A DNA stretch of 64,000 nucleotides from NCBI GenBank assembly GCA_964409685.1, contig CAYPEJ010000002.1, positions 186,001 through 250,000 on the forward strand. The letters run 5' to 3'. The notes beneath the pieces are model-generated. The model made no database searches and was not told the DNA's origin. It worked only from the letters and a program-made list of their open reading frames with translations. Positions 38,201 through 48,601 of this stretch are shown here, piece by piece. This stretch comes from Clostridium_AI sp964409685. GTDB taxonomy: Bacteria > Bacillota > Clostridia > Lachnospirales > Lachnospiraceae. The translations under genes and the position numbers were made by a program. Positions within the stretch are counted from its first letter, which is position 1; every line of letters begins with the position of its first letter.

Positions 38201-40488
38201 AACAGGAAGAAAAGCAAGTAGAAAAAAAGGTGGAATCCAATGAAAAAACAGTTGCACTTGCACTAGATAAGGAAGAAATTTTATCAGAAGTAAAAGCATT
38301 GATTGCAGATGTCGTTGGAATAGAGTACTCTGAAGTAGAAGAGAATACGCATATTGGCGAGTATGGATATGATTCTATTTATTTTACAACATTAAGTATT
38401 AAATTGAGTAATCGTTATCAATTGAATATATCGCCAGCAGTATTTTATGAATATTCTACCAGTAAGAAAATCACAGAATATATATGGAATCATGTAGAAA
38501 CACCAAGAATGGAAGTAGAAGTGGAAGAAGAGGAAAAGGAAGTCGAATTCGAAGCAGCAAAAGAATCACAAGTAGACATTTCCTCTGAGAAACAAACATC
38601 AGAAAGACACATTTCCGTGATTGGAATTGGTGGAAGAATGCCACATAGTGATAATTTGGATGACTTCTTCGAGCAATTACTACAAGGAAATGATTTGGTA
38701 GAAGAATTAAAGGGACAAAGATGGAAGGATAACAAAGGGACTCGAATGTGGGCATCACTCGTTCGAGGGGAAGATGAATTTGACGCAAATTTCTTCCATA
38801 TATCACGAAGAGAAGCAGAATTAATGGACCCACAACAACGATTAATCTTAGAAAGTGTTTGGTCTACCATTGAAGATGCAGGGTATAAGCCATCTGAGTT
38901 ACAAGGGAAAAGAGTATCTGTATTTATTGGAATTACTGGTGATGACTACATGAATGTACTTAAAAAGAGTGGTAGTGGATTGGATGTGTACTCGTTATCA
39001 GGCGTTGCACGTACCGTTGTTTCCAACCGCGTGTCATTTTTCTTTGATTTTATTGGACCAAGTCAGTCCATTGATACTGCATGTTCTAGTTCCTTAATTG
39101 CAGTACATAGGGGAATTCGTTCTTTGCAAAATGGAGAATGTGATTTATCCATTGTTGGTGGTGTAAATCTATTATTAGATGACGAAGGATTCCACGTAAT
39201 TGGAAAGACAGGCATGTTAAGTCCAGATGGAAAATGCAAAACATTTGATAAGAGTGCAAATGGATATGTACGTGGTGAAGGGGTAGCAACCATCTTATTA
39301 AAACCACTAAGAGAAGCACAGAAGGATAAAGATTACATTTATGCAGTCATTCGTGGCTCTTATGAGAACCACGGAGGAAAAACCAATTCATTAACAGCAC
39401 CAAATGTGAATGCACAGTATGATTTGCTTGTAAATGCAATGGAAGATGCAGGAGTTACACCAGATACCATTAGTTATATTGAAACCCATGGAACAGGAAC
39501 TTCACTTGGAGATCCAATTGAAGTAAATGCCTTAAAGAAAGCATTTCAGAAGTATGGAGAGTTACCGAAACAAGAATACTGTGGGTTAGGTTCTGTGAAG
39601 AGTAATATTGGACATCTAGAAGCAGGGGCAGGAATTGCTAGTATGTTGAAAGTGATTTTAAGTCTTCAAAAGAAAGTAATACCAGGAAATCTTCATGTAA
39701 GAGAAGTCAATCCATATGTTGAAGTGACAGGAAGTCCATTTTACATTGTAAGTCAGAATCAAAAATGGAAACGATTAATAGATGAACATGGATGTGAAAT
39801 CCCAAGACGAGCAGGAGTAAGTTCATTTGGTTTTGGCGGTTCTAATGCACATGTAATTTTGGAAGAATACGAGAATCCAATACCAGTTATTCCATCAAAG
39901 GAGAAAGAACTTTTTGTCTTGTCAGCAAAAACAGAAGAATCCTTACTTGCTTATGCAAAACGCGTTCAACAATGGCTGATAGAGAAAGGAAAGGAAGCAG
40001 AAGATTTATTCCAGCATATTATTTATACGTATCAAGTAGGTAGAGAGTGCTTTGCCCATAGGGTAGCAATTGTTTGTTCAAATAAAGATGAGTTAGTGGA
40101 GCTATTAGGAGATTATTTAAAATGTAATGATAGTAGTGGTCGTATATGGACGAGTACAAACAGAAGTGAAAAAGAGAACAAGCAGGAAATGAGTGTGGAA
40201 GAGCAAGAGAAATGTATGCGTGATAAGGACTATGCTAGATTGGCAAGTTATTATGTACAAACTGGAAATGTAAAATGGGAAATACTACGAAAAAATGCTA
40301 AACAGAGACGCATTCCAGTACCAACGTATCAATTCCAAAGGAAGAGCTATTGGATTGCATATGACGAACATCAAGAAGAATCTCAGGAAAAGAGATGTAA
40401 TACGGAAATGGATCAGCTCATAGAGGCTTATGGGGATGGTAGTTTAGATTTAGATGATCTCATAAGTGTATTGGAGGGGAATGGATGA
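35212..40488 (+). CDS. P6: NRPS-PKS hybrid, C-A-PCP-KS9
   Basis: 1758 residues from ATG 35212, just after GAAGGAG. The upstream in-frame TTG 35161 lacks a site and was not used. Domains: N-terminal docking hairpin 3-30; condensation domain 40-470 with the HHxxxDG motif (His172, His173); adenylation domain 495-985 (Y-T-S-G-S-T-G-K-P-K-G, F-D-I-T-M-V-E-M-F, N-Q-Y-G-P-T-E, Y-R-T-G-D); PCP 1018-1095 (Ser1055, GYDSI); KS9 1132-1555 (Cys1291, DTACSSS, HGTGT) with linker; C-terminal docking hairpin 1730-1758. It adds one amino acid to the polyketide delivered by P5, and KS9 then resumes polyketide elongation. Specificity positions read by eye are D-I-V-Q-I-A-Q-V-Y. I do not match this to a substrate with confidence; the D-I-x-Q start recalls small residues such as Gly. 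No epimerase or methyltransferase is present. Confidence 0.9.
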   Translation: MKGTVNDIINLVVEGKLTKQEALDKIKEFNQKAKGECSIKQIESILSEAQKALWIHNRMYADSYAYNVPCAFHIKQKVDISLLEKAINEVICNNTQLRTYFYLNGETIYQKIRDEFELKMAVYQVQHLEYHDLMECIKEDGKKSFDLEKELLVRAALYVLRDSESILLLTFHHIVIDGFSLSIIFQEIEQAYHAFCKGETYTGKQKAEYFQFVEEQNKMLTGKRGATNKNFWLDTLNGNIEPLDLEYDKVRSQAHLFEGNSVELRIDKETIDKWKVASIQSDSSLYVFMLTGFFVLLHKYTRQDTLVVGSPFMARMNEKYKETVGIFANMLPIVGTIQDEAEFQSCLNEIGQMVMDVMEHSDYPLAAVEKAVAEKKGTKQEALFQVSFHFQSWIKEMDMEETLLANPISSIHQEGEAVLAVEIFQGKEDGVVIFQYNPELFFQESVQYMLEQYVVLLNQVAENVELAIKDIDMLSEKEKTLVLETWNKTESAYPQCCIHELISQQAQKTPDRIAVQFEENTLTYKELEEKSNLLSNYISSKGIGVGDRVGVYVDPNEELLIIVLGILKAGATFVPFDMNTPKERLEYMVEDTQLKLIIANGKLPEVSSVKSIILKDTWNEIVHHPYRGASEQKATLDDIAYIIYTSGSTGKPKGAQVYHRGLTNVITSMVKFHHFNENDCIWGLTTICFDITMVEMFTPLIVGGKIEVIPQSIRKDGSKLKEKLEQTTANYIQATPATWQMLLAADWNKKIDATVITAGEALSRDLADKLLARTRAVWNQYGPTENTVYTTVKQIQKDEKVTIGFPVHNNKLYILDSCGKLCPIGVPGELYIGGDGLFKGYLNRPEINQKSMVKNTIAPEVGEYLYRTGDLCRYMPNGDIDYMGRIDNQVKLRGYRIELEEIEAVLSKEENVKSCVVVIRTDKNGHKSIVAWNLLHDPNKEKSNMEYRNFLKKWLPEYMIPTKFYSLKEYPYTLSKKIDRKLLATEEVSAIQKRYGEQEEKQVEKKVESNEKTVALALDKEEILSEVKALIADVVGIEYSEVEENTHIGEYGYDSIYFTTLSIKLSNRYQLNISPAVFYEYSTSKKITEYIWNHVETPRMEVEVEEEEKEVEFEAAKESQVDISSEKQTSERHISVIGIGGRMPHSDNLDDFFEQLLQGNDLVEELKGQRWKDNKGTRMWASLVRGEDEFDANFFHISRREAELMDPQQRLILESVWSTIEDAGYKPSELQGKRVSVFIGITGDDYMNVLKKSGSGLDVYSLSGVARTVVSNRVSFFFDFIGPSQSIDTACSSSLIAVHRGIRSLQNGECDLSIVGGVNLLLDDEGFHVIGKTGMLSPDGKCKTFDKSANGYVRGEGVATILLKPLREAQKDKDYIYAVIRGSYENHGGKTNSLTAPNVNAQYDLLVNAMEDAGVTPDTISYIETHGTGTSLGDPIEVNALKKAFQKYGELPKQEYCGLGSVKSNIGHLEAGAGIASMLKVILSLQKKVIPGNLHVREVNPYVEVTGSPFYIVSQNQKWKRLIDEHGCEIPRRAGVSSFGFGGSNAHVILEEYENPIPVIPSKEKELFVLSAKTEESLLAYAKRVQQWLIEKGKEAEDLFQHIIYTYQVGRECFAHRVAIVCSNKDELVELLGDYLKCNDSSGRIWTSTNRSEKENKQEMSVEEQEKCMRDKDYARLASYYVQTGNVKWEILRKNAKQRRIPVPTYQFQRKSYWIAYDEHQEESQEKRCNTEMDQLIEAYGDGSLDLDDLISVLEGNG

Positions 40489-43400
40489 AGGAGAAAGAAA
40501 TCGAAAAGATACTTTTGGGAATGAAAGATGGAAGAATTTCAAAAGAGCAAGGTTTAGCCATCTTAAAACAATTAAGAAGTAATACGAAACAGAGTTCAGA
40601 TATTTATTATTTTCGTAGTACGTGGAAACAACAAAATAGAGAAAAGAGAAATCAAGCATTTGAAAAGGTACATTTACTTTTACTTGATACAGATGAAGTG
40701 TTATATGAGGAACTTTGTAAAAGTGGAGTTGATGTACAACTAGGAATCAAAGGGAAAACCTATCAGCAGATAGGTTCCCTTTTAAACTCCATCCATATAT
40801 CAAATAAGAAAATAAATACAATTATAATAAATAGTGCCAAGAAACAAATGGACATTCATAACCAATTTGTTGAGGAGTTACCATACGATGTATTTGAGCT
40901 ACTAAAGAGTATCCTAACGATGAAAATGGAACTAAATAGTGTTGTAATCCTACATGATAAATCATTAGGAATGCAACAACCATGTATATCAGCACTAAGT
41001 AGTTTAGCACCATCTATGAATATGTTAGCACCAGAACTTACGATTAAGACGATTCAGATTGCGTTAGAAGAAAAATATCCATGTGAAGATATCATAGAAG
41101 AATTGACAGTATCTTACAATAAGAATCAAGAAGTAAGCTATCAAAAGCAGGGACGTTTTATTAAAGTAGAAGAAGAAATTACATGGGAACAAGTTGGAGA
41201 AAAGAGATGGAAGAAAAATGGAACATACCTAATCACAGGTGGTATGGGAAAATTAGGGTATGTATTAGCACAATATTTAGCAAAAAAGTATCATGCAAAT
41301 TTAATTCTTGTTGGTAGGAGAATAAAAAATAGTCAGATAGAAGAACAAATCCAATGCCTAGAACGTTATGGTGCACAGGTAGCATATCATAGCGCAGACT
41401 CTGCTAGTCAGATTGAGATGAAGCGTGTCTTGGAAAAAGGAAAACAGCAATTTGGAACAATAAATGGAGTATTTCATGTTGCAGGTATTACTAGTCAGCA
41501 GGATATTCTATCTAAGAATATAGAGCAAATGAAGGATATTATCTATCCAAAAGTAGAAGGATTGAAAGTATTAGATACCATTACAAAGGAAGAACCACTA
41601 GACTTCTTTGTAATGTATTCTTCGACAGCAGCAGTACTAGGAGACTTAGGAATTTGTGATTATGGATATGCCAATAAATGCTTATCCGATTATGCAGAAT
41701 ATCGAAATGATTTAGTAAAAGAAGGTCAAAGATCTGGTTTTACAGTTGCAATTCAATGGCCAATGTGGAGAAATGGTGGAATGCATTTTGACGCAGAAAG
41801 TGAAAAACTTTATTTTATGTCATCTGGTCTTCAATATTTAGAAGATGAAGACGGCATGCATATTATAGAACAAGTGCTTTCGGGACAAGAAGACCAACTT
41901 GCCGTAATGAAAGGCGATGTAGAAAAGATTCGAAAGTCCATTTTGAAACCAATAAAGATAGAGAAAGTAGAACCTGTTGTAAATACTGTAGATCTCAAAA
42001 AAGCATTGCGCGTGGACTTAGCAAAGCTTGCTTCCTTCATTTTGAAAATGGATGTGGAAGAAATACAGTATGATCAAAACTTTGCCGAATATGGTTTCGA
42101 CTCCTTAACATTAAAAGAGTTTGCCGATCAGACAAATGACTTGTTGGGAGTTACGATTTCACCAACTGTATATTTTTCACACAGCAACATAGAGAGCTTA
42201 ACAAGTTATCTGTTAGAAGAAAATAAAGAGCAGATTAGAACACACTATGCAGATACAATGGTAAAAACAGAAGAGAATCGAATAGAAGATGATAAAAAGG
42301 AAAATATCGAAGTAGAAAATAGTGAAATAGAGAACGGCAAAAAAGAAAATGAAAAAATAGAATCTCAGAGTGTAACACTTAAAATGAATGATGTGGAAGA
42401 ATCCATTGCTGTAATCGGAATGGATGGAATATTCCCACAATCAGAAAGTCTAGAAGATTTTTGGAATAACCTTGTAACAAAAAAAGAATTGGTAACAGAG
42501 ATTCCAAGAGAAAGATGGGATTGGCGAAAGTATTATAGCGAAGAGAAAGATGCCCCAAACAAGACAAATGCAAAATGGGGAGCGTTTATATTAGATGCGG
42601 ATAAATTTGATGCTGAATTTTTCCATATTACACCGAGAGAAGCAGAACTAATTGATCCGCAACAAAGATTATTTTTACAAACAGCATGGAAGGCAATTGA
42701 AGATGCTGGATACAATGTAGATGAGTTAGCGAAGGCTAGTATTGGTGTGTTTACAGGTGTTCAATTCAGTGATTATCAACAACTTATTTTTAGTAATTTA
42801 AAAGAAGGAAAGGCACATATTGGAACAGGAAATGCTACTACGATGTTGGCAAACAGAGTCTCCTATTTTATGGATTTGACAGGACCAAGTGAAACAGTAG
42901 ATACAGCTTGTTCTAGTAGTTTAGTTGCAATTAATCGTGCAGTTAAATCCATTCTGGCAAAGGAATGTGAGATGGCAATTGCAGGTGGTGTAAGTCTAAT
43001 GATTTCACCAAGAACTTATCTTGGAGCAGCAAAATTAGGAGTGTTATCACCAGAGGGAAAATGTAAAACGTTTAGCAAAGGTGCCAATGGATACGTAAAA
43101 GGAGAAGGCGTTGGAGCCATTCTTCTAAAACCACTCAGTAAGGCTATTGCGGATAAAGATAATATCTATGGAGTAATTCGTGCTTGTAAAGAGAATCATG
43201 GAGGACATGCAAACTCAATCACAGCACCAAATTCAGAGGCACAGGCAAAGTTAATTGCATCTGCTTATCAAGCATGTAATGTGAAACCAAGTGAGATTTC
43301 GTACATAGAAGCACATGGAACAGGAACAGAATTAGGAGACCCAATTGAAATTGAAGGAATAAAGCAAGCATTTCTAATGTTACAACAAAATTATGCGGAA

Positions 43401-46400
43401 GATACCTTGTCATATAATTATTGTGGTGTTGGTTCTGTGAAAACAAATGTGGGACACCTAGAGCCAGCGGCAGGAATTGTATCCATTATAAAAGTACTAT
43501 TGGCAATGAAATATAAGACATTACCAGGTCTTAAAAATATGGAAACACAAAATCCATATATTAAGTTGGAGCATTCACCACTCTACTTAGTAGAACAGAC
43601 TCAAGAGTGGAAACGACTAAAGACAAAGGATGGAGAAGAGATTCCAAGAATTGCAGGAATCAGTTCATTTGGATTTGGTGGTTCTAATGTACACTTAGTG
43701 TTAGAAGAATATGTGGATGAACATAAGGCAAAGATTGATACATCAAAAACTACGACATCAAAAGAACATGTTATTGTTTTATCTGCAAAAGATCAAGAAC
43801 AGTTAAAGGTCTATGTAAAAGATATGATTCATTTTGTAGATACTCAACTGAATACAAATGGGAATCAGTCCTATTGGAATCAATTGAAACAGATTATCGC
43901 GGATGTAATCCATATTTCAGTAGACCAAATGGGAATGCAAGATAGTTTGGACGAGATTACAACAAGTCTTTATGATTATGATTGTATCGCACATGAGATG
44001 GAAGCAACCTTTGGAATTTCAATGAATGCAGATGAATTAAGGCGTTTAAATGAAATTCAAAAGATTGTAGCTTATATTACCGAAAGAAAAGGCATTGCAA
44101 AAAATCTAGGTGAAACCATCTCCTTATGGGATATGGCTTATACACTCCATGTGGGCCGTCAAGAGATGAATGTAAGACTTGCCTTTACTGCAAGAACATA
44201 TGAAGAATTAAAAATGAAATTAAATCAATTTTTAAATGGTGGAGCAGCAGACATCTATAGTAATGCAATTAAAGGAAAAAATATTGATTTAGAAGAAATT
44301 GAGGATATTGAACATAAATCATCTTCTGAAATTGCAAGATTATGGACATTAGGCTATAAAGTAAACTGGTCTAAGATTGAAGAAAAAGGAAACCGAGTAT
44401 CCATTCCTACCTATCCATTTAAAAAGGAGCGTTACTGGATTGGTAGTGCAGACCGTATTAAAGTCATCGAATCAGAAGACGAAAGTACAGTGAAAAACAA
44501 ATGGTTACATCCATTTGTACAGGAGAACACATCTGAGATAACGAAGTTCCAATATAGTACCAATCGAAAGCAGTGCGAAGAACTATTAGACATTTGTAAG
44601 ATTAAGAATTATTCGGTATGCTCAAACACTGTATTATTGGAAATTGCAACGGTCATCAGTAAAAAGATATTACATTATACAAAATGCAAGATGAAACATA
44701 TTTTATGGTATCAACCAATGGTATTGGATGCAGTGGAACAGTATGACATTGTATTACAACAAGATGGAAATATAGTCGTATGTGAGATTCGAAGTAAAGA
44801 TGTGCTATATGCACAAGTTGAACTAGAAGAAGATAATAGCACCATCGGCGACAGAATGGTGTTAGAAGAGCTAAAAGCAGATACGATAAGACAGGTTAGT
44901 AAAGAAGCATTTTATCAGAAGCTAGCATTCCGATATCCTATCCAATATCAAGTTGTAGAGACTGCGTATCTAGGAAAACAGAGCATATTACTTAGTATAC
45001 AGCCAGAAAGAAAAGAAGAAATATTCTTAAATCATCTTTCAGTAATGGAAGCGGCGATACAGGGAGTACTATTTTTAGAAAAAGAAATCAACAATCAGGC
45101 AATCCGTTTAATTCGTAAGATTCAGATGACTAAGTTTGATTCCAATCTAGAAGATGGAAGATATCTATACATTTCATCTGGAGAGGTAAAATTCTTAGAT
45201 TGTTTTGGACAAGTAATTGGTTACTTGAAAGGGATTGAGACAGAAGAATGCCTAGATGGGGAAGAAAGTAACATAGAGAATGGTACAGAAGAAGACTGGA
45301 TATTACAAAAATCCTTTATAAAAGATAGCAAAGTCATAGACTCCGTAGAAGGCAAAAACATTATTGTAATCGTTCCAGAGGAATATCAGAATGAAGAACT
45401 TGCAGGGAATAGCAGTGTAATGGCATTCCAAAACTATTTTTACTTTGTTACAGTACGAGAATTAATGCAAGGTACAGACTCCTTACCAACGGGAGATAAG
45501 GTACAGGCATATGTTGATTTATGTGATCTTTATGGAACAGAGGAAGCGTTGCCAGAACAAAGAATCGAATTTTTACAAGAAATCATTCGTAATATGAATG
45601 GAGAAGCGCTTACTTTACTTCACATCACAAATGGATTACATACATTCCAATGTACAAAACCTTCTTTACAAGGTGCCAAAATAGCCATGCTTTACAAAAT
45701 GTTAGGTGCAGAGTATAAAGCGATTACAGCTAGAACGATAGATGTAGATGCTATGGGAAGTACGCTACAACAAGTATTAAAGATTGCGTTGAATGAATTA
45801 AGCAGATTGGAACCGAATAGTGAAATTTGTTATCGAGGAATGGAACGATATATTCCAACTATGACTAAGAGTAAAATAGAAACAATTTCAGAAAAGAAAA
45901 CATCCGATTATCAAGGAAAAACAATTATTCTAACGGGTGCTACCGGTGGAATTGGAAGTAGAATTGTTCGAGAGTATGTGAAACAGGGTGCAACGCATTT
46001 TATTTTCATTGAGCGTACAGACTTACCAAGAAGAGAACAATGGGAAGCGATAAAGAATAGCACTCACAAAAAGCAGATTCAGAAGGTAGAACTATTACAA
46101 TTCCTAATGGAAAGAGGATGTCAGGTAGATGTATATTCAGAAGGTTTGAAGAATCGAAGAGCATTAGAGGCATTTATGTCTACACATGTGAAGGGAACCA
46201 TTGGTGGAGTGATTCATTGTGCGGGAGTAAGTATTGAAACAAATCCAGCATTCAAGAGTAAATCCATGCAAGATATCAAGCAGACCCTAGAGCCAAAAAT
46301 AGATGGTCTTGTTAATTTATTCGAAGTTGTGAAAGATAGAAATCCACAATGCTTTGTAGTATTCTCTTCTATTTCAGCAATGCTACCATCTTTAGCAGTT

Positions 46401-48590
46401 GGAGCAAGTGATTATGCATTAGCCAATTCTTACATGGATTATTTTGTGGAGTATCAAAATGCAAAAGGCTATACATTTATGAAGTCCATTAACTGGCCAA
46501 GATGGAATGATGTAGGAATGCAGGGAATCGAATCGCCTATTTATAAGGCATTAGGATTTAAAAGCATTACTTCTGAATACGGGATTCGTATCTTGTTTGA
46601 CTTGATGCAAGATAGTGAGAAGAAAGTTGTATTACCAGCTAAAGTGGATGCAGAAAAAGTGAACCTTGAAACCATATTCTTTACAAGAATGAAACAAGAG
46701 CATGTAGAAGAATCCAAAGTAGATAAAAAAGCAGTTGTATCCGTAAGTGTAGAGGAAGATGAAGTTACAGATATCGTACGCAATGTATTTCATAATGAAC
46801 TGAAAATGGATAAGAGTAAATTAGGTGGAGATATTCGTTTTGAAGAGTTTGGAGTGGATTCTATTGTAATAGCAGAATTAGTTGTACAATTAGAAAAGGA
46901 AATACATATGTCTGTAGAACCTTCTGTATTGATTGAATATTCGACTATCAATGAATTAGCAGCCTACATTCGTAAACAAATGGGAGTTAAATTAGACAAA
47001 CAACCTGTACTGGAAGAGACTGTATTTACACCGATACAACCAAAAGAAGCAGATAAAAAACAGACTTCCTTATATTTCAAACAGAAGATACAGGAGAGAC
47101 AACTGGTTCGAAATAGACAAGCACAACAAGCAACGCAACAAGGAAGCGGAAAGATTGCAGTTATTGGAATGGGATGTAACTTCCCTAAGGCAAAAACGAA
47201 ACAAGAATACTGGAACAATATTGCCAATAAAGTAGACTGTGTTGTAGAGATACCAAAGAGTAGATGGGATATTGAAAAGTATTACTCACCAGAGCCAAAA
47301 GAAGGTAAGAGTATTAGTAAATGGGGAGCAGTAATCGGAGATTATCGTTACTTCGATGCAGAATATTTTAAAATAAATGAAAATGATGCAAAACAATATG
47401 ATCCTCTTATTCGTTTAGTATTAGAAGAAAGCGCGCAAACAATATGCGATGCAGGATATGAGAAAAAAGAAATCTCAGGAAAAAAAGTAGGTGTATTTAT
47501 TGGTGCACGTACAGGAGGATTTGCTTCTAAATTAACGGGCTTATCCAAAAACAGTGTTACAGGAATTGGACAAAATTTCATTGCTGCACATGTTGCACAT
47601 TTCTTTAATTTGAAAGGACCAAACATGGTAGTGGATAGTGCATGTTCTTCCTCTTTGGTTAGTTTACATCTTGCGTGTCAAAGCATATTGACAAATGAGT
47701 CGGAGATGGCATTGGCAGGTGGTGTTGATGTAATTTACGATGAAAAAACATATGTGCTTATGAGTGAGGCAAAGGCATTGTCACCAGATGGAAGATGTTA
47801 CACATTTGATGAAAGAGCAAATGGTTTTGTACCAGGTGAAGGATGTGGAATGGTTCTATTAAAGCGTTTGGAGAAGGCCATGGAAGATGGAGATCAAATC
47901 TATGCAGTGATTGATTCTTCCGCTGTGAACAATGACGGACATACGATGGGAATTACAACACCAAATCCAGAAGCACAGCACGATGTAATCTTAAATGCAT
48001 TGGAAAAAGGCAATATCGATGCAAGAAGTATCGGATATGTCGAAACTCATGGAACAGGAACTATGATTGGCGACCCAATTGAGCTTAAAGCGTTAACAAA
48101 AGTCTTTAAGAAATACACAGAGGAATGTAGTTTTTGTGGAGTGGGTTCGATTAAATCCAATATGGGACATTTGATGAGTGCTGCCGGTGTAGCAAGCTTT
48201 ATCAAAGTAGTACTAGCACTAGAGAATAAATTAATTCCGCCAACCATTCACTGTGAAAGACCAAATCCAAGATTTGAATTTGATAGTTCCCCATTTTATG
48301 TAGCTACTAATTTAAAGGCATGGGAAAAACAGAATGGGGTTCGAAGAGCTGGAATTAGTTCTTTTGGCTTTGGAGGAACCAATGCGCATGTAATCGTAAG
48401 TGAATTTGAAGAGAAAGAGAGTTATCAACCTATTAGAAAATCAAAACAACCTATTGAATTTCATAAAAAATATTTGTGGAATGAACCATTGGAAATGGAC
48501 GAGGGTGAAGAGAAAGAAGAAGCAGTAGAAAATACCATATTGAAAATAGATTTTTCAATGGATAAAGACTCAAATCCATTTTTATCATAA
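40485..48590 (+). CDS. P7: trans-AT PKS, KR-ACP-KS10-DH0-KR-ACP-KS11
   Basis: 2701 residues; ATGA overlap with P6. Domains: docking hairpin 1-35 (M-K-D-G-R-I-S-K-E-Q); KR 35-500 (catalytic from 243, Y-G-Y-A-N, Gln instead of the B-type Asp) acting after KS9; ACP 506-585 (Ser540, GFDSL); acidic/lysine-rich linker; KS10 640-1080 (Cys809, DTACSSS) with ACP-like insert 1133-1205; degenerate DH 1340-1590 (His replaced by Cys, the motif Pro by Ser, and the Asp by Glu in M-E-A-A-I-Q); KR 1600-2070 (Glu at the B-type position), of the same subtype as the P1 KR; ACP 2090-2165 (Ser2126); KS11 2223-2650 (Cys2387, DSACSSS). It ends after KS11 without a docking hairpin; the DH' of the same module opens P8. 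KS11 and the P1 KS2 share an odd N-D-A-K/E-D-A-I segment before the D-P-L motif, which marks them as paralogues. Confidence 0.9.
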   Translation: MKEKEIEKILLGMKDGRISKEQGLAILKQLRSNTKQSSDIYYFRSTWKQQNREKRNQAFEKVHLLLLDTDEVLYEELCKSGVDVQLGIKGKTYQQIGSLLNSIHISNKKINTIIINSAKKQMDIHNQFVEELPYDVFELLKSILTMKMELNSVVILHDKSLGMQQPCISALSSLAPSMNMLAPELTIKTIQIALEEKYPCEDIIEELTVSYNKNQEVSYQKQGRFIKVEEEITWEQVGEKRWKKNGTYLITGGMGKLGYVLAQYLAKKYHANLILVGRRIKNSQIEEQIQCLERYGAQVAYHSADSASQIEMKRVLEKGKQQFGTINGVFHVAGITSQQDILSKNIEQMKDIIYPKVEGLKVLDTITKEEPLDFFVMYSSTAAVLGDLGICDYGYANKCLSDYAEYRNDLVKEGQRSGFTVAIQWPMWRNGGMHFDAESEKLYFMSSGLQYLEDEDGMHIIEQVLSGQEDQLAVMKGDVEKIRKSILKPIKIEKVEPVVNTVDLKKALRVDLAKLASFILKMDVEEIQYDQNFAEYGFDSLTLKEFADQTNDLLGVTISPTVYFSHSNIESLTSYLLEENKEQIRTHYADTMVKTEENRIEDDKKENIEVENSEIENGKKENEKIESQSVTLKMNDVEESIAVIGMDGIFPQSESLEDFWNNLVTKKELVTEIPRERWDWRKYYSEEKDAPNKTNAKWGAFILDADKFDAEFFHITPREAELIDPQQRLFLQTAWKAIEDAGYNVDELAKASIGVFTGVQFSDYQQLIFSNLKEGKAHIGTGNATTMLANRVSYFMDLTGPSETVDTACSSSLVAINRAVKSILAKECEMAIAGGVSLMISPRTYLGAAKLGVLSPEGKCKTFSKGANGYVKGEGVGAILLKPLSKAIADKDNIYGVIRACKENHGGHANSITAPNSEAQAKLIASAYQACNVKPSEISYIEAHGTGTELGDPIEIEGIKQAFLMLQQNYAEDTLSYNYCGVGSVKTNVGHLEPAAGIVSIIKVLLAMKYKTLPGLKNMETQNPYIKLEHSPLYLVEQTQEWKRLKTKDGEEIPRIAGISSFGFGGSNVHLVLEEYVDEHKAKIDTSKTTTSKEHVIVLSAKDQEQLKVYVKDMIHFVDTQLNTNGNQSYWNQLKQIIADVIHISVDQMGMQDSLDEITTSLYDYDCIAHEMEATFGISMNADELRRLNEIQKIVAYITERKGIAKNLGETISLWDMAYTLHVGRQEMNVRLAFTARTYEELKMKLNQFLNGGAADIYSNAIKGKNIDLEEIEDIEHKSSSEIARLWTLGYKVNWSKIEEKGNRVSIPTYPFKKERYWIGSADRIKVIESEDESTVKNKWLHPFVQENTSEITKFQYSTNRKQCEELLDICKIKNYSVCSNTVLLEIATVISKKILHYTKCKMKHILWYQPMVLDAVEQYDIVLQQDGNIVVCEIRSKDVLYAQVELEEDNSTIGDRMVLEELKADTIRQVSKEAFYQKLAFRYPIQYQVVETAYLGKQSILLSIQPERKEEIFLNHLSVMEAAIQGVLFLEKEINNQAIRLIRKIQMTKFDSNLEDGRYLYISSGEVKFLDCFGQVIGYLKGIETEECLDGEESNIENGTEEDWILQKSFIKDSKVIDSVEGKNIIVIVPEEYQNEELAGNSSVMAFQNYFYFVTVRELMQGTDSLPTGDKVQAYVDLCDLYGTEEALPEQRIEFLQEIIRNMNGEALTLLHITNGLHTFQCTKPSLQGAKIAMLYKMLGAEYKAITARTIDVDAMGSTLQQVLKIALNELSRLEPNSEICYRGMERYIPTMTKSKIETISEKKTSDYQGKTIILTGATGGIGSRIVREYVKQGATHFIFIERTDLPRREQWEAIKNSTHKKQIQKVELLQFLMERGCQVDVYSEGLKNRRALEAFMSTHVKGTIGGVIHCAGVSIETNPAFKSKSMQDIKQTLEPKIDGLVNLFEVVKDRNPQCFVVFSSISAMLPSLAVGASDYALANSYMDYFVEYQNAKGYTFMKSINWPRWNDVGMQGIESPIYKALGFKSITSEYGIRILFDLMQDSEKKVVLPAKVDAEKVNLETIFFTRMKQEHVEESKVDKKAVVSVSVEEDEVTDIVRNVFHNELKMDKSKLGGDIRFEEFGVDSIVIAELVVQLEKEIHMSVEPSVLIEYSTINELAAYIRKQMGVKLDKQPVLEETVFTPIQPKEADKKQTSLYFKQKIQERQLVRNRQAQQATQQGSGKIAVIGMGCNFPKAKTKQEYWNNIANKVDCVVEIPKSRWDIEKYYSPEPKEGKSISKWGAVIGDYRYFDAEYFKINENDAKQYDPLIRLVLEESAQTICDAGYEKKEISGKKVGVFIGARTGGFASKLTGLSKNSVTGIGQNFIAAHVAHFFNLKGPNMVVDSACSSSLVSLHLACQSILTNESEMALAGGVDVIYDEKTYVLMSEAKALSPDGRCYTFDERANGFVPGEGCGMVLLKRLEKAMEDGDQIYAVIDSSAVNNDGHTMGITTPNPEAQHDVILNALEKGNIDARSIGYVETHGTGTMIGDPIELKALTKVFKKYTEECSFCGVGSIKSNMGHLMSAAGVASFIKVVLALENKLIPPTIHCERPNPRFEFDSSPFYVATNLKAWEKQNGVRRAGISSFGFGGTNAHVIVSEFEEKESYQPIRKSKQPIEFHKKYLWNEPLEMDEGEEKEEAVENTILKIDFSMDKDSNPFLS
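43880..44098 (+). other. Serine-less ACP-like insert in KS10 linker domain
   Basis: About 73 residues interrupt the KS10 linker before 'DMAYTLHVGRQEM'. The helix pattern (L-K-Q-I-I-A-D-V-I-H-I, then L-D-E-I-T-T-S-L-Y) resembles a carrier protein. Aligned from the following E-A-T-F-G turn, the Asp-Ser pair becomes Ser-Leu. Because a Ser lies one residue early, this copy is less certainly inactive than the other three. Confidence 0.5.
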
Positions 48591-48601
48591 GGAGAGAGAA
48601 T

